A stretch of 64,000 nucleotides of DNA, taken from the NCBI GenBank assembly GCA_963931525.1, contig OZ007023.1:1302001-1366000 (forward strand), given 5' to 3'. Under the pieces are notes generated by a model. That model worked only from the letters and a program-made list of their open reading frames with translations. It was not told the origin of the DNA and searched no databases. Made by a program: the position numbers and the translations under genes. The stretch's first letter is position 1. Each line of letters starts with the position of its first letter. The stretch is from Fimenecus sp900545625. Lineage in GTDB: Bacteria; Bacillota; Clostridia; Oscillospirales; Acutalibacteraceae. This document shows positions 52,872-60,334 of the stretch, piece after piece.

Positions 52872-53554
52872 ATGAAAGATGTAAAAGCGCGCATCCGCCA
52901 TGTAATCATGACCGTTTCCAGAGTGCTCGCCATCACGGCGGGGGCAGGCGGCATTTTTGCCGGTGTATATTTTTCGCGGCTTTCCGATTTCGGCGCTTTG
53001 AAAAAAAGATGTGTATCGGCGCAGCGGCAGCCGTCGCATGCAGTATATTTGCCAACGCCGAGAATTTACAAACCGTGTTGTATGCTGCCTGCGGCGCTTT
53101 GCTTCTGATCGGCTGTTTGCTTTCGGATTTTGCCGAGCCCGCGCCGACCGTGCAGGCCTCGCCGTCCCGTCCCAAGACGGTGTGCGGCGTGCTTTCGGAT
53201 TTTCTCGGAACGACTGCGCTGGTCGTCCTGTTCGGCATCTCTTACAGCGTGTGGCGTGAAAACGCAGGCTTTGGCGAAACGGGCTTAACGGTCATTTTGG
53301 GATGTATTTGTATTCTGCTGGTCGCTTCCGCACGGAAGCAACCGAATCTCCTGCACGCCGCAGCCCTGCTTTTGGGCAGTGCCGTCAGCTATTGCCTGGT
53401 GCACTTTGCCTCGGAGGTCATTACCTATTCGGCGAATCGCGTAATATACGTTTTGCCGTATTGGATCTTTGCGATCTGTTTTGCAGTGTATCTCGGCAGC
53501 CTGCTGCTGCGTCTGTCGGCACGCAAAAACAAACCGCAGAACGGGAACGGTTAA
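52872..53554 (+). pseudogene. membrane protein interrupted by a frameshift in an A-run
   Basis: The first frame reads MKDVKARIRHVIMTVSRVLA and so on to SRLSDFGAL; the -1 frame then continues KKMCIGAAAAVACSIFANAE to SARKNKPQNGNG. The switch falls at A7 (53001-53007), where one more A would restore a single frame of about 228 residues. About six hydrophobic segments are predicted. The family is unknown. Because AAAAAAAG can also be a ribosomal slip site, programmed -1 frameshifting is possible but unproven; the simplest view is a lost base. Confidence 0.65.
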
Positions 53555-53658
53555 AACAGGGGAAACAGCATGCCTTCGCTCAAATAGAACCTCGTATTTG
53601 GGCGAAGGTGTGCGGAAAAGCCGTATAAAAGATATTTTCCGACTCCTGTAAAAATTGC

Positions 53659-53687
53659 TTGACAGGGGCAGGGTTTGTCGATATAAT
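53659..53687 (+). promoter_or_regulatory. promoter of the tRNA-Met/Trp operon
   Basis: TTGACA (53659-53664), a 17-bp spacer and TATAAT (53682-53687), 19 bp before tRNA-Met. Confidence 0.9.
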
Positions 53688-53706
53688 AAATAGGCAGTTT
53701 GGCTTT

Positions 53707-53783
53707 GGGCCATTAGCTCAGTTGGTTAGAGCAACCGGCTCATAACCGGTCGGTCCGGGGTTCAAGTCCCTGATGGCCCACCA
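53707..53783 (+). tRNA. tRNA-Met (anticodon CAT)
   Basis: Acceptor GGGCCAT / ATGGCCC, anticodon loop CTCATAA, T-arm GGGGTTCAAGTCCCT and encoded ACCA. The paired first position excludes initiator tRNA; elongator Met is most likely, an Ile2 (lysidine) tRNA cannot be fully excluded. Confidence 0.9.
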
Positions 53784-53820
53784 TTTTTTGCCAGGTTCCC
53801 GTTCGGATCAAATAGAATAC

Positions 53821-53896
53821 AGGGGTATAGCTCAGTTGGTAGAGCAGCGGTCTCCAAAACCGCGTGCCGAGGGTTCAAGTCCTTCTGCCCCTGCCA
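53821..53896 (+). tRNA. tRNA-Trp (anticodon CCA)
   Basis: Acceptor AGGGGTA / TGCCCCT, anticodon loop TCTCCAAAA region with CCA, T-arm GGGTTCAAGTCC, discriminator G and encoded CCA. 37 bp behind tRNA-Met, same transcript. Confidence 0.95.
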
Positions 53897-53950
53897 AAAA
53901 CAAGAAGAGTCGCAGTTTGCGGCTCTCCTTATTTTTTCTGTAGAATAAAA

Positions 53951-54108
53951 GGACTTGAACCCGTGAGGGTTTTGGCGTTAAGAAAACAATTCGGAGAATT
54001 GTTTTCAGCCAAAAGCGTGAGGCGGGTACTGAAATTCGTGAGAATTTCGGTCGCCGAGCGAAAAGAAGGCGCGCAGCACCTTCGGTCAAGTCCTTGAAGC
54101 CCCTGCCA
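53951..54108 (+). repeat. tRNA-Trp 3'-end-mimic cassette (copy B)
   Basis: It starts 54 nt after tRNA-Trp with GGACTTGAACCC, the exact inverse complement of the tRNA T-arm. It then holds hairpins (GAAAACAATTC/GAATTGTTTTC around CGGA, and GAAATTC/GAATTTC) and ends GTCAAGTCCTTGAAGCCCCT then GCCA, an imperfect copy of the tRNA 3' end with CCA. Position, order and the AGAAAAC...GTTTTC hairpin match copy A behind tRNA-Arg. The antisense frame across it is not credible protein. Confidence 0.65.
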
Positions 54109-54111
54109 AAA

Positions 54112-54148
54112 GCAACGGACACCGCTTTTGCGGTGTCCGTTGCTTTTG
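54112..54148 (+). terminator. terminator after the tRNA-Trp cassette
   Basis: Perfect 14-bp stem GCAACGGACACCGC / GCGGTGTCCGTTGC with loop TTTT and a T-run. Confidence 0.85.
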
Positions 54149-54184
54149 TAAGTGACGAAACGCGTGCCGGCCGATGAGAATAAG

Positions 54185-54501
54185 CCCATAGGGATATGAG
54201 GGCAACGACACCGGCAATATATCCGTCAGCATAAACGGATATTCTACACGAATCTGCTGATAAGCGGAAAGTTGAACGGCTATCTTGCGGATATTGATAA
54301 ACAGGCAGAGAAATGTTCTTTCGGCTGGTAAAGCAAATAGCGGAGCATGAGGGTATAACCGAAACACTTTAAGTCGAACATCCGATGGAGTGGGTTAGAA
54401 TAATGAATGCGCTGCGTGAAGCGACTACGGGGATTGTGAATGCAAAAGTAATTTTCGTACAAACCGAATCTAATATGAAAGCCATAAAAGCGCGCCTGTA
54501 A
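54185..54501 (+). pseudogene. tnpV remnant (mobilizable transposon)
   Basis: Broken copy of the small TnpV protein carried by Tn4451/CTn-like elements. One frame keeps QHKRIFYTNLLISGKLNGYL then ADIDKQAEK, another keeps RLVKQIAEHEGITE, and a third MEWVRIMNALREATTGIVNA; these are consecutive blocks of the normal protein. A TGA stands at 54197 and at least two frameshifts follow. It marks past integration of a mobile element beside the tRNA genes. Confidence 0.75.
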
Positions 54502-54717
54502 CGCTTTAAACGTAAAAGTAAAATCGAGGGGCAAGGTATAAACACCTTGCCCCTAAAAGTTTATGCCTTAAAAATGGATTGAGATCGGGCTTTTTCAGCC
54601 TCTAATTCTCCACTTTTGGAAATAGAAAATCAGTGAATTGCTAAATGAAAATGTATCGGAATAATACGCCTAAAACCACGCCATCTGCACGGCTGTTTTA
54701 ATCAACATAAAATTCTT
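54502..54717. other. intergenic remnant with a stem-loop
   Basis: Contains a perfect 11-bp stem AGGGGCAAGGT / ACCTTGCCCCT (54527-54554), terminator-like with A-rich flank. At 54702-54730 it also holds a near copy of the metallophosphoesterase 3' end found at 55713-55742. Otherwise nothing recognisable. Confidence 0.5.
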
Positions 54718-55623
54718 TCAAATCATCAAATCTCTCCGGAATCGGATGTAAGAAAATATACCAAATAACCGGCGGGATATAAAATATCGTATTGCTTTAA
54801 CAAAACTATTGCCATGGCCGTCACAAGCGGCTTCTACAAGAGTCCGGAATTTATCAGCGCCTTTTTTCCTGATAAACGCTTCAGGATCCATATTAACGGG
54901 AAGCATTATTGTTTTAAAATCAAGATTTACATTTTCCAGTTTTTTAATAATCTTATTGACAGAAAATTGACCAACCGCATCTGAGTCCATACAGATGATT
55001 ACCTCTTTTGTGACTTGCGATAAAATATCTGCCTGGTCGTCAGTAAAATTCGCCCCAAAACATGCAACCGCATTTTTGAAACCGAATTGATGCAAACAAA
55101 TAACATCCATATACCCTTCAACCAGGATAATATTATCGTGGCAATAGTTTTGGGCAAGATCCAATCCGAAAAGATTTTCCCGCTTTTTAAAAATACTTGT
55201 GTCTGCGGTATTTATGTATATTGGCAGGTCTGTTTTTTCGCTGGACAATATCCTTCCGCCAAAACCGATGATATTATTATATATATTGGATATAGGAAAA
55301 ATCAGTCTGTTCCTGAAAACATCGCAGCACCTGCCATTTGTACTTTTTCTAATCATTCCTGCTTCTTCCATTTCATTTATATCATAGCCCTTCACCTTTA
55401 AATATTTCAAAAGTGCATCTTGTTGATTCGGGGCAAAACCCAGCTTGAAATTTTCGATGACTTCCATGTTTAGCCCGCGTTTCATCAAATAATCCAGAGC
55501 GATTTTTCCGTCCTGTCCCATTAAATAATCGGAATAGAATCTTGCCGCATCACGGTTAATCGCATACAGCATATCTATATCCGAAGATTGTGATGGATTT
55601 GATTTGTGATCATTCAATTGCAT
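54718..55623 (-). CDS. DnaG-like primase fragment lacking zinc-binding domain
   Basis: 301 residues aligning with the catalytic part of bacterial DnaG. AINRDAARFYSDYLM begins where the RNA-polymerase domain of DnaG begins; the CHC2 zinc finger is absent. LIFPISNIYNNIIGFGGRIL, the Toprim acids ILVEGYMDVI and CMDSDAVGQ, and MDPEAFIRKKGADKF are intact. AAAAAGGAGATG precedes ATG 55623. The last ~25 residues look foreign (ISRRLFGIFSYIRFRRDLMI) and run into a copy of another gene's 3' end, so the C-terminus is truncated. Lower GC than core genes. Probably a relic of a mobile element's replication gene. Confidence 0.75.
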   Translation of the reverse strand: MQLNDHKSNPSQSSDIDMLYAINRDAARFYSDYLMGQDGKIALDYLMKRGLNMEVIENFKLGFAPNQQDALLKYLKVKGYDINEMEEAGMIRKSTNGRCCDVFRNRLIFPISNIYNNIIGFGGRILSSEKTDLPIYINTADTSIFKKRENLFGLDLAQNYCHDNIILVEGYMDVICLHQFGFKNAVACFGANFTDDQADILSQVTKEVIICMDSDAVGQFSVNKIIKKLENVNLDFKTIMLPVNMDPEAFIRKKGADKFRTLVEAACDGHGNSFVKAIRYFISRRLFGIFSYIRFRRDLMI

Positions 55624-55676
55624 TGTTCTCTACATCTCCTTTTTATTGAATCGGTATAAAATGCCCATCGGTTCCT

Positions 55677-56159
55677 TCAAAACGCAGACTTTCTAATCGC
55701 ACTGCGGGTTTCATCAGCATAAAATTCTTTCAGATCATCCAACCGTAAAAGTGTAAGCTTTTGCCCGTAAGCAACACCGACATCAATAGCGATCCACGTT
55801 CATGCTTTGTGGATTTTTCCCGTATGTTTTTCTCCGTATACAAGGGTCTGTGTATGGTCGAAAACGGTTATGACATCAACAAAATATTCATCCGAAAGCT
55901 CCGGCCATGCCAACAGGAAATCGTCAGCGGCATAGCTGGATAATGTTTTATTCCTGTCAAAACGACCGATGAACATTCGGCTGACTTAACAGCCAGCAGA
56001 GCGTTTTCACGCCGCCGTCGCCGCCGCTTCGATCGACAACATCCCCCCAATATAAAGAAAATCGTTGTTCGGGGATCAAGCTTTTTGAAGGAGTTTCTTG
56101 TTTTTTTCAAGCGGATAGCCGTGCAAATCGGACATTGCATATACCGCCAAACGGATCAT
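55677..56159 (-). pseudogene. metallophosphoesterase remnant
   Basis: Minus-strand reading from ATG 56159 (AAAGGAG in front) gives MIRLAVYAMSDLHGYPLEK, the DxH metal motif of calcineurin-like phosphoesterases. The next block (GDVVDRSGDGGVKTLCWLL) is in another frame. The central GNHE-containing part is missing, and the end keeps PELSDEYFVDVITVF, THTQTLVYGEKHTGKIHK and LDDLKEFYADETRSAIRKSA. At least three frameshifts or deletions occur. It was once a gene ahead of the primase. Confidence 0.7.
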
Positions 56160-56195
56160 CTCCTTTCCGCATAATGCATCCTTCTGATAGACATT

Positions 56196-56615
56196 TCAGT
56201 TTTTTGTAGTCTCAATCTCAAATTGCTGTGTCTCTCCGCATTCTGTGCACTGAAAACTGCCGTGCAGCACGCCTCCGGTAGCGTTTGTGGTGCTGCTTCC
56301 GCTTTGCACCGTACCGCAGCTCTCACATTTTTTCACATACGTAAAACGCGGAGAACCATCCTGCTCAGTCACGACCGCTCCGCAAATTGCCGCGTGATAA
56401 TAGCTGCTTTCCTGCTCCGGTTCGGTGCCCTCGCTGCTCGGCGGCGTTTCCTGCTCATTTGCGGAAGGTGCTGAACTGCTCGCAATACCTGCAGTGCTTG
56501 CAGCCGGCGAGGTTTTGTCATCGGCACCGTTATTGTTTTCGCACGCCGTGAGAGACACAGCCAGAACGACCACCAAAATACAAATAAATGTTTTCATAGC
56601 TTTCTTTGCTTTCAT
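56196..56615 (-). CDS. lipoprotein with C-terminal zinc-ribbon-like cysteines
   Basis: 139 residues. Signal peptide with lipobox SLTAC (Cys ~25), then a Ser/Pro/Glu-rich linker (to ~75) and a C-terminal part with CGAVV, CESCG and CTECG spaced like a zinc ribbon. AGGAGG precedes ATG 56615. Family not recognised. A TGGGACAAAAATGGG motif 47 bp upstream recurs before the FtsH-like gene. Confidence 0.7.
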   Translation of the reverse strand: MKAKKAMKTFICILVVVLAVSLTACENNNGADDKTSPAASTAGIASSSAPSANEQETPPSSEGTEPEQESSYYHAAICGAVVTEQDGSPRFTYVKKCESCGTVQSGSSTTNATGGVLHGSFQCTECGETQQFEIETTKN

Positions 56616-56660
56616 AAAATCGACCTCCTTGGTTTGGTGATTTTATTTTAGCAAACCGGA

Positions 56661-56678
56661 TGGGACAAAAATGGGCTA
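56661..56678. promoter_or_regulatory. TGGGACA motif, copy 1
   Basis: TGGGACAAAAATGGGCTA: GGGACA and GGGCTA spaced 11 bp start to start, the same spacing as at 58082-58098. Confidence 0.4.
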
Positions 56679-56780
56679 TTGACCATGCTCCTTAAAATAG
56701 AAAATAAATTGGAAACAGCATAGGTCATACTAACCGCCTATATATAAAGTAACCATTTAATAATTTTTGATATCCATAAG

Positions 56781-57866
56781 TTACTGATGGGTATAATGCT
56801 CATATTTTTTTACAAATCCAAGTTGATAACGAATTATTGGCAATTCATCAATTTTATTAAAAAGTATTTCCGATAATCTTTCTCCGTCAATCAAAATTAT
56901 ATTATTTTGCTCCGCTTTAGTAGCAACTTCTTTGCAGAAACTTCCGCTTGATATTAGAACATATTTAATGTTTTCCGGGCTTATAGATATATTTTTTTGA
57001 TCATGCGTTTCAAAATCGCCATTAGTTTGTTCTTTAAACGCTATGATTTGATCAATACCATTTCCACTTTCTCCCCAATAATGCTTTGCTTGAATATAAC
57101 AAGCTGTTGTAAACTCATCAGCTAGTTGAGATTCTTTAACAGCTAATATATCAACATCTGCAATTCCATTTCTCCCGATTCTTTTAGGAAGCACGGTCGC
57201 CTTGTATCCATCGCTTTCCATTAATGCTTTAATCAATTCTTCAAAGCCTATTCCACCTGCACGGAGAGATATCATTTTGTAATCTGATAATACATTTTTT
57301 AAATTGCTTTTAAATTTCTTAAGCTCTTGATTTTCTAATTTAATTATCCTTTCTACATCAGAAATATCTTTTGTAGAATTAAAAAGTTCATCAATAGACT
57401 TTGTCAGAATTTTTTCTTTTATGTCTAAAACGGTAAATCCGCGCACTTTAAGCTTTGTTGCCAAAGCTGTATTTTTCCCATTTCGTTCAAACGGTATTGG
57501 CTCATTATTTTCATCTTTTTTAAAATCAACAAATAATTGATTTGATAAATCATTATCATAACTGTTTTTATCGTAAACAAATTCTCCTGTTGCACAACCT
57601 ATATAGAAAGATCTATAGCTTGGAACAACAATAACGTCTCCTTTTCGTATGTTTATAAATCTTTTGATTTCACCAAGTTTTCTTCCCCGAGTAATATGCG
57701 ACACATTATTACTAGAATAATAGTGATTTTGAATTTTTTCTAATAATTTTTCCTGATCATGAATATACTTTGTAAAATCGATATCACTCCACCCAACAGC
57801 AACTTTTGATTTTTTAACAAATTCATCAACGTCAGTTCTTATTCTTATAATATAATAGTTCTTCAT
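56781..57866 (-). CDS. Mrr-like restriction endonuclease with N-terminal sensor-like domain
   Basis: 361 residues, AT-rich. The C-terminal Mrr catalytic domain (~200-335) has GFEELIKALMESDGY, the acidic ADVDILA (Asp239) and the QAK core (Gln259-Lys261 in YIQAKHYWG), an endonuclease of the PD-(D/E)XK type. The N-terminal ~150 residues (MKNYYIIRIRTDVDEF, RKGDVIVVPSYRSFYIGCATG) resemble the EVE/PUA-like or Mrr-associated modified-base reader class. Together they suggest a modification-dependent nuclease. AAAGGAAGC precedes the ATG. The codon use differs sharply from the core genes, so it was probably acquired. Confidence 0.78.
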   Translation of the reverse strand: MKNYYIIRIRTDVDEFVKKSKVAVGWSDIDFTKYIHDQEKLLEKIQNHYYSSNNVSHITRGRKLGEIKRFINIRKGDVIVVPSYRSFYIGCATGEFVYDKNSYDNDLSNQLFVDFKKDENNEPIPFERNGKNTALATKLKVRGFTVLDIKEKILTKSIDELFNSTKDISDVERIIKLENQELKKFKSNLKNVLSDYKMISLRAGGIGFEELIKALMESDGYKATVLPKRIGRNGIADVDILAVKESQLADEFTTACYIQAKHYWGESGNGIDQIIAFKEQTNGDFETHDQKNISISPENIKYVLISSGSFCKEVATKAEQNNIILIDGERLSEILFNKIDELPIIRYQLGFVKKYEHYTHQ

Positions 57867-58081
57867 TGCAAAAGCTTCCTTTCAATAATTAACAATCTGC
57901 TTGGTTTTGTATATTTTTTTCTTTAGCATATACAAATGAATAATTCTTCTCCATAGCCTCCTTTTATCGCTTCTCCCTTGTTTCGCCGGCGATTCCTGCA
58001 GCATCTTTTTCGGCTGTGCCGCGACATTTCCTCTTCTCTATGCCATTTTACTCCCATTGCCCGTATTCTGCAAGACGCAAT

Positions 58082-58098
58082 GGGACAAAAAAGGGACA
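58082..58098. promoter_or_regulatory. TGGGACA motif, copy 2, before FtsH-like gene
   Basis: GGGACA at 58082-58087 and 58093-58098 (GGGACAAAAAAGGGACA), with TATAAG at 58114-58119. Likely operator or upstream promoter element of the FtsH-like operon. Confidence 0.45.
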
Positions 58099-58145
58099 TT
58101 TGCTGTGGTAACTTATAAGCACAGCAAACAGAAAGGATGTTTTTC

Positions 58146-59465
58146 ATGAGCGCATTTGACAAGATCATTGGGTATGCTACCGTAAAAAAAGAGCTGAAAC
58201 AAATCAGCGACACGCTGAAAAATCGGGAAGCCTACGACAAACTGGGCGTATCCGCGCCGAAGGGCCTTCTGCTTTACGGCGAACCGGGCGTCGGAAAGTC
58301 TCTGATGGCGACCGCCGTCATTCAAGAAAGCGGACGCAAAGTGTTTTGCTGCCGCAAGGATTCACCAAACGGCGATTTTATCAAAAAAATCAAAGCGACC
58401 TTTGACGAAGCCATGCAAAATGCGCCGTCAATCGTTTATTTGGACGATATGGACAAATTCGCCAACGGGGACGAGCGGCATCCGGACGCGGAAGAATACG
58501 TCACGGTGCAGTCATGCATCGATGAAGCAAAGGATACCCAGGTGTTCGTTTTAGCGACCGTAAACAACATGCGTTGCCTGCCGGTCTCTCTTCGCCGCGC
58601 AGGACGGTTTGACCGTACGATCCGGGTGGACGCGCCCCACGGAGAAGACGCAGTAAAGATCATAGCCTATTACTTGAAATCCAAACGCTTTGTGGGCGGG
58701 GTCGATCCCGCCGTCATTGCGAAAATAATGGACGGGCGCTCCTGTGCCGAACTCGAAACCGTGATCAATGAAGCGGGTTTATATGCAGGGTACGAACGCG
58801 CTGAATCCATCACGATGGACCACTTTTTGAAAGCCTGTCTGCGTACGGTATTTCATATTGTGTACGATGACAGAAGTGATTTTGAGGATGAACCGGACGA
58901 TTGTTCCCGCCGCCTTTCCGATCCGGGTCATACTATTTCACAGGTCATATATCACGAAGCGGGACATGCCGTGGTATCGGAGGTGCTCTGCCCGGAAAGC
59001 GTAACGCTGGTTTCTGCGTGCTGCACAAGCGGAGATGTAAGGGGCTTCACAAGCTACTATAATGATAACAGCAAAACGTCGCTTTACTGGGAAAAAAGCC
59101 GCATTATCGGTTCGCTTGGAGGAATAGCGGCTATCGAGCAGAAATTCGGGATCTCCGACCTCGGCTGCGAACGCGATTTGGATCAAGCCTTTGATAGGGT
59201 AAATGATTTGATCGTTCAAACATGTACCAGCGGCTTTCGCTTTCATAACAATAATTACAGCAACTCGGAACGCCTTATGTCGGAACAGGAACAGGCGGTT
59301 GCGGCGGAGGTTGAAAAATATTACCGCAAGGCAAAAGAAATTTTGTCAGCCAATTGGGAATTCTTCGAGAAGATCGCCGTAGCCCTTGCGCAAAAGAAAC
59401 TGCTGTCCACCGTCGACATACAAAAAATTAAAAGTGAATGCAAAATTATTCCCGTTGCCGTATGA
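58146..59465 (+). CDS. soluble FtsH-like AAA+ metalloprotease
   Basis: 439 residues. The AAA+ module has Walker A YGEPGVGKS, Walker B IVYLDDMDK and the second region LRRAGRFDRTIR; the M41 peptidase part has the zinc motif HEAGHAVVSE (HExxH) at about 276-280. The third zinc ligand would be in SDLGCERDLDQAF. Unlike FtsH it has no N-terminal membrane helices, so it is cytosolic. AGAAAGGATG precedes ATG 58146. It is 29 bp ahead of the PHP-domain frame. The role is unknown; soluble FtsH-like proteins occur on clostridial mobile elements. Confidence 0.83.
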   Translation: MSAFDKIIGYATVKKELKQISDTLKNREAYDKLGVSAPKGLLLYGEPGVGKSLMATAVIQESGRKVFCCRKDSPNGDFIKKIKATFDEAMQNAPSIVYLDDMDKFANGDERHPDAEEYVTVQSCIDEAKDTQVFVLATVNNMRCLPVSLRRAGRFDRTIRVDAPHGEDAVKIIAYYLKSKRFVGGVDPAVIAKIMDGRSCAELETVINEAGLYAGYERAESITMDHFLKACLRTVFHIVYDDRSDFEDEPDDCSRRLSDPGHTISQVIYHEAGHAVVSEVLCPESVTLVSACCTSGDVRGFTSYYNDNSKTSLYWEKSRIIGSLGGIAAIEQKFGISDLGCERDLDQAFDRVNDLIVQTCTSGFRFHNNNYSNSERLMSEQEQAVAAEVEKYYRKAKEILSANWEFFEKIAVALAQKKLLSTVDIQKIKSECKIIPVAV

Positions 59466-59494
59466 TACATAAAAACGGCGAAAGGACAAGCGAG

Positions 59495-60180
59495 ATGAAA
59501 AAAGAACGAGTGGAACTGCACGTGCACACCAAAATGTCCGCCATGGACGGCGTGAACTCGGCAGCCGATTTGATTCGTCGCGCCGTGTTGTGGGGGCATC
59601 CGGCGATCGCCATTACCGATCACGGCGCAGTCCAGGCGTTCCCCGAAGCCATGCAGGCTGCGACAAAATGTCGTGCACAAGGGCAGAGCATCAAGATCCT
59701 GTACGGGATGGAAGCATACTATGTGGACGACACCGCACCGGAAAATGCGGCGAAAACACAGCCTTATCATCTTACCATCTTAGCACAAAATCGCATCGGA
59801 CTTAAAAACCTGTACGAATTCGTTTCCCGATCTCATTTACAGGATTTTCACCGCTATCCGTGCGTCACCAAAAGCGAGCTGATGGAGCATCGGGAAGGGC
59901 TGTTGCTTGGCAGCGGCTGCGCACAAGGGGAATTGTATCGTGCAATTTTAGACGGCAAACCGGCTTCAGCGTTGACCAATATTGCCAAGCTTTACGATTT
60001 TCTGGAAATTCAGCCGGCAGGCGGGCAGGCAGTAAACGCGCAGGATGACCTGTCCGCCTGCAAAGAACAGGTGCAGGCGTTCAACCGCACGATCGTCCGT
60101 TTAGGAGAAACGCTGCAGATCCCGGTCTGCGCCACCGGTGACGTCCATTTTCTCGATCCGGAGGACGAGGAAAATAAATG
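59495..60180 (+). pseudogene. orphan PolC-type PHP domain without exonuclease insert
   Basis: About 228 residues match the PHP domain of Gram-positive PolC: KKERVELHVHTKMSAMDGV, AIAITDHGAVQAFPEAMQA, YHLTILAQNRIGLKNLYEFV, ILGSGCAQGELYRAIL-type segment (LLLGSGCAQGELYRAI) and ICA-type end VCATGDVHFLDPEDE. In PolC the exonuclease is inserted after EAYLVDD; here MEAYYVDDTAPENA runs straight on without it. Polymerase palm and fingers are absent. The frame has no stop and continues in phase through a non-coding-looking linker into the DUF2779 gene, so the fusion is probably accidental. AAAGGAC precedes ATG 59495. Confidence 0.65.
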
Positions 60181-60280
60181 TCCCGCATATCCTGCCGAAG
60201 CGCCGTGCAAAAACAGGGCGTTTCGGCAGGGCGGCAGCAAATATAGTAAAAATATCTATTTTACCCGCAGGCTGTCGAAC

Positions 60281-60309
60281 TTGAAAGAAACGGCAAACCA
60301 TGCTAAACT
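60281..60309 (+). promoter_or_regulatory. promoter of the DUF2779 gene
   Basis: TTGAAA (60281-60286), a 17-bp spacer and TAAACT (60304-60309), 25 bp before ATG 60335; GCAGGAGGAG stands at 60321-60330. Confidence 0.6.
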
Positions 60310-60334
60310 GATGAAAAGGTGCAGGAGGAGAACG

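Noticed and set aside
53001..53007. Programmed -1 frameshifting at the A7 run of the membrane protein
   Set aside because: The run fits a slip site, but no downstream stimulatory structure was seen and other genes show the same one-base losses, so a lost base is simpler.
53832..54122. Antisense frame over tRNA-Trp ending GLEPSARGFGDRCSTN
   Set aside because: The peptide is the reverse translation of a tRNA gene and its cassette, a well-known false annotation.
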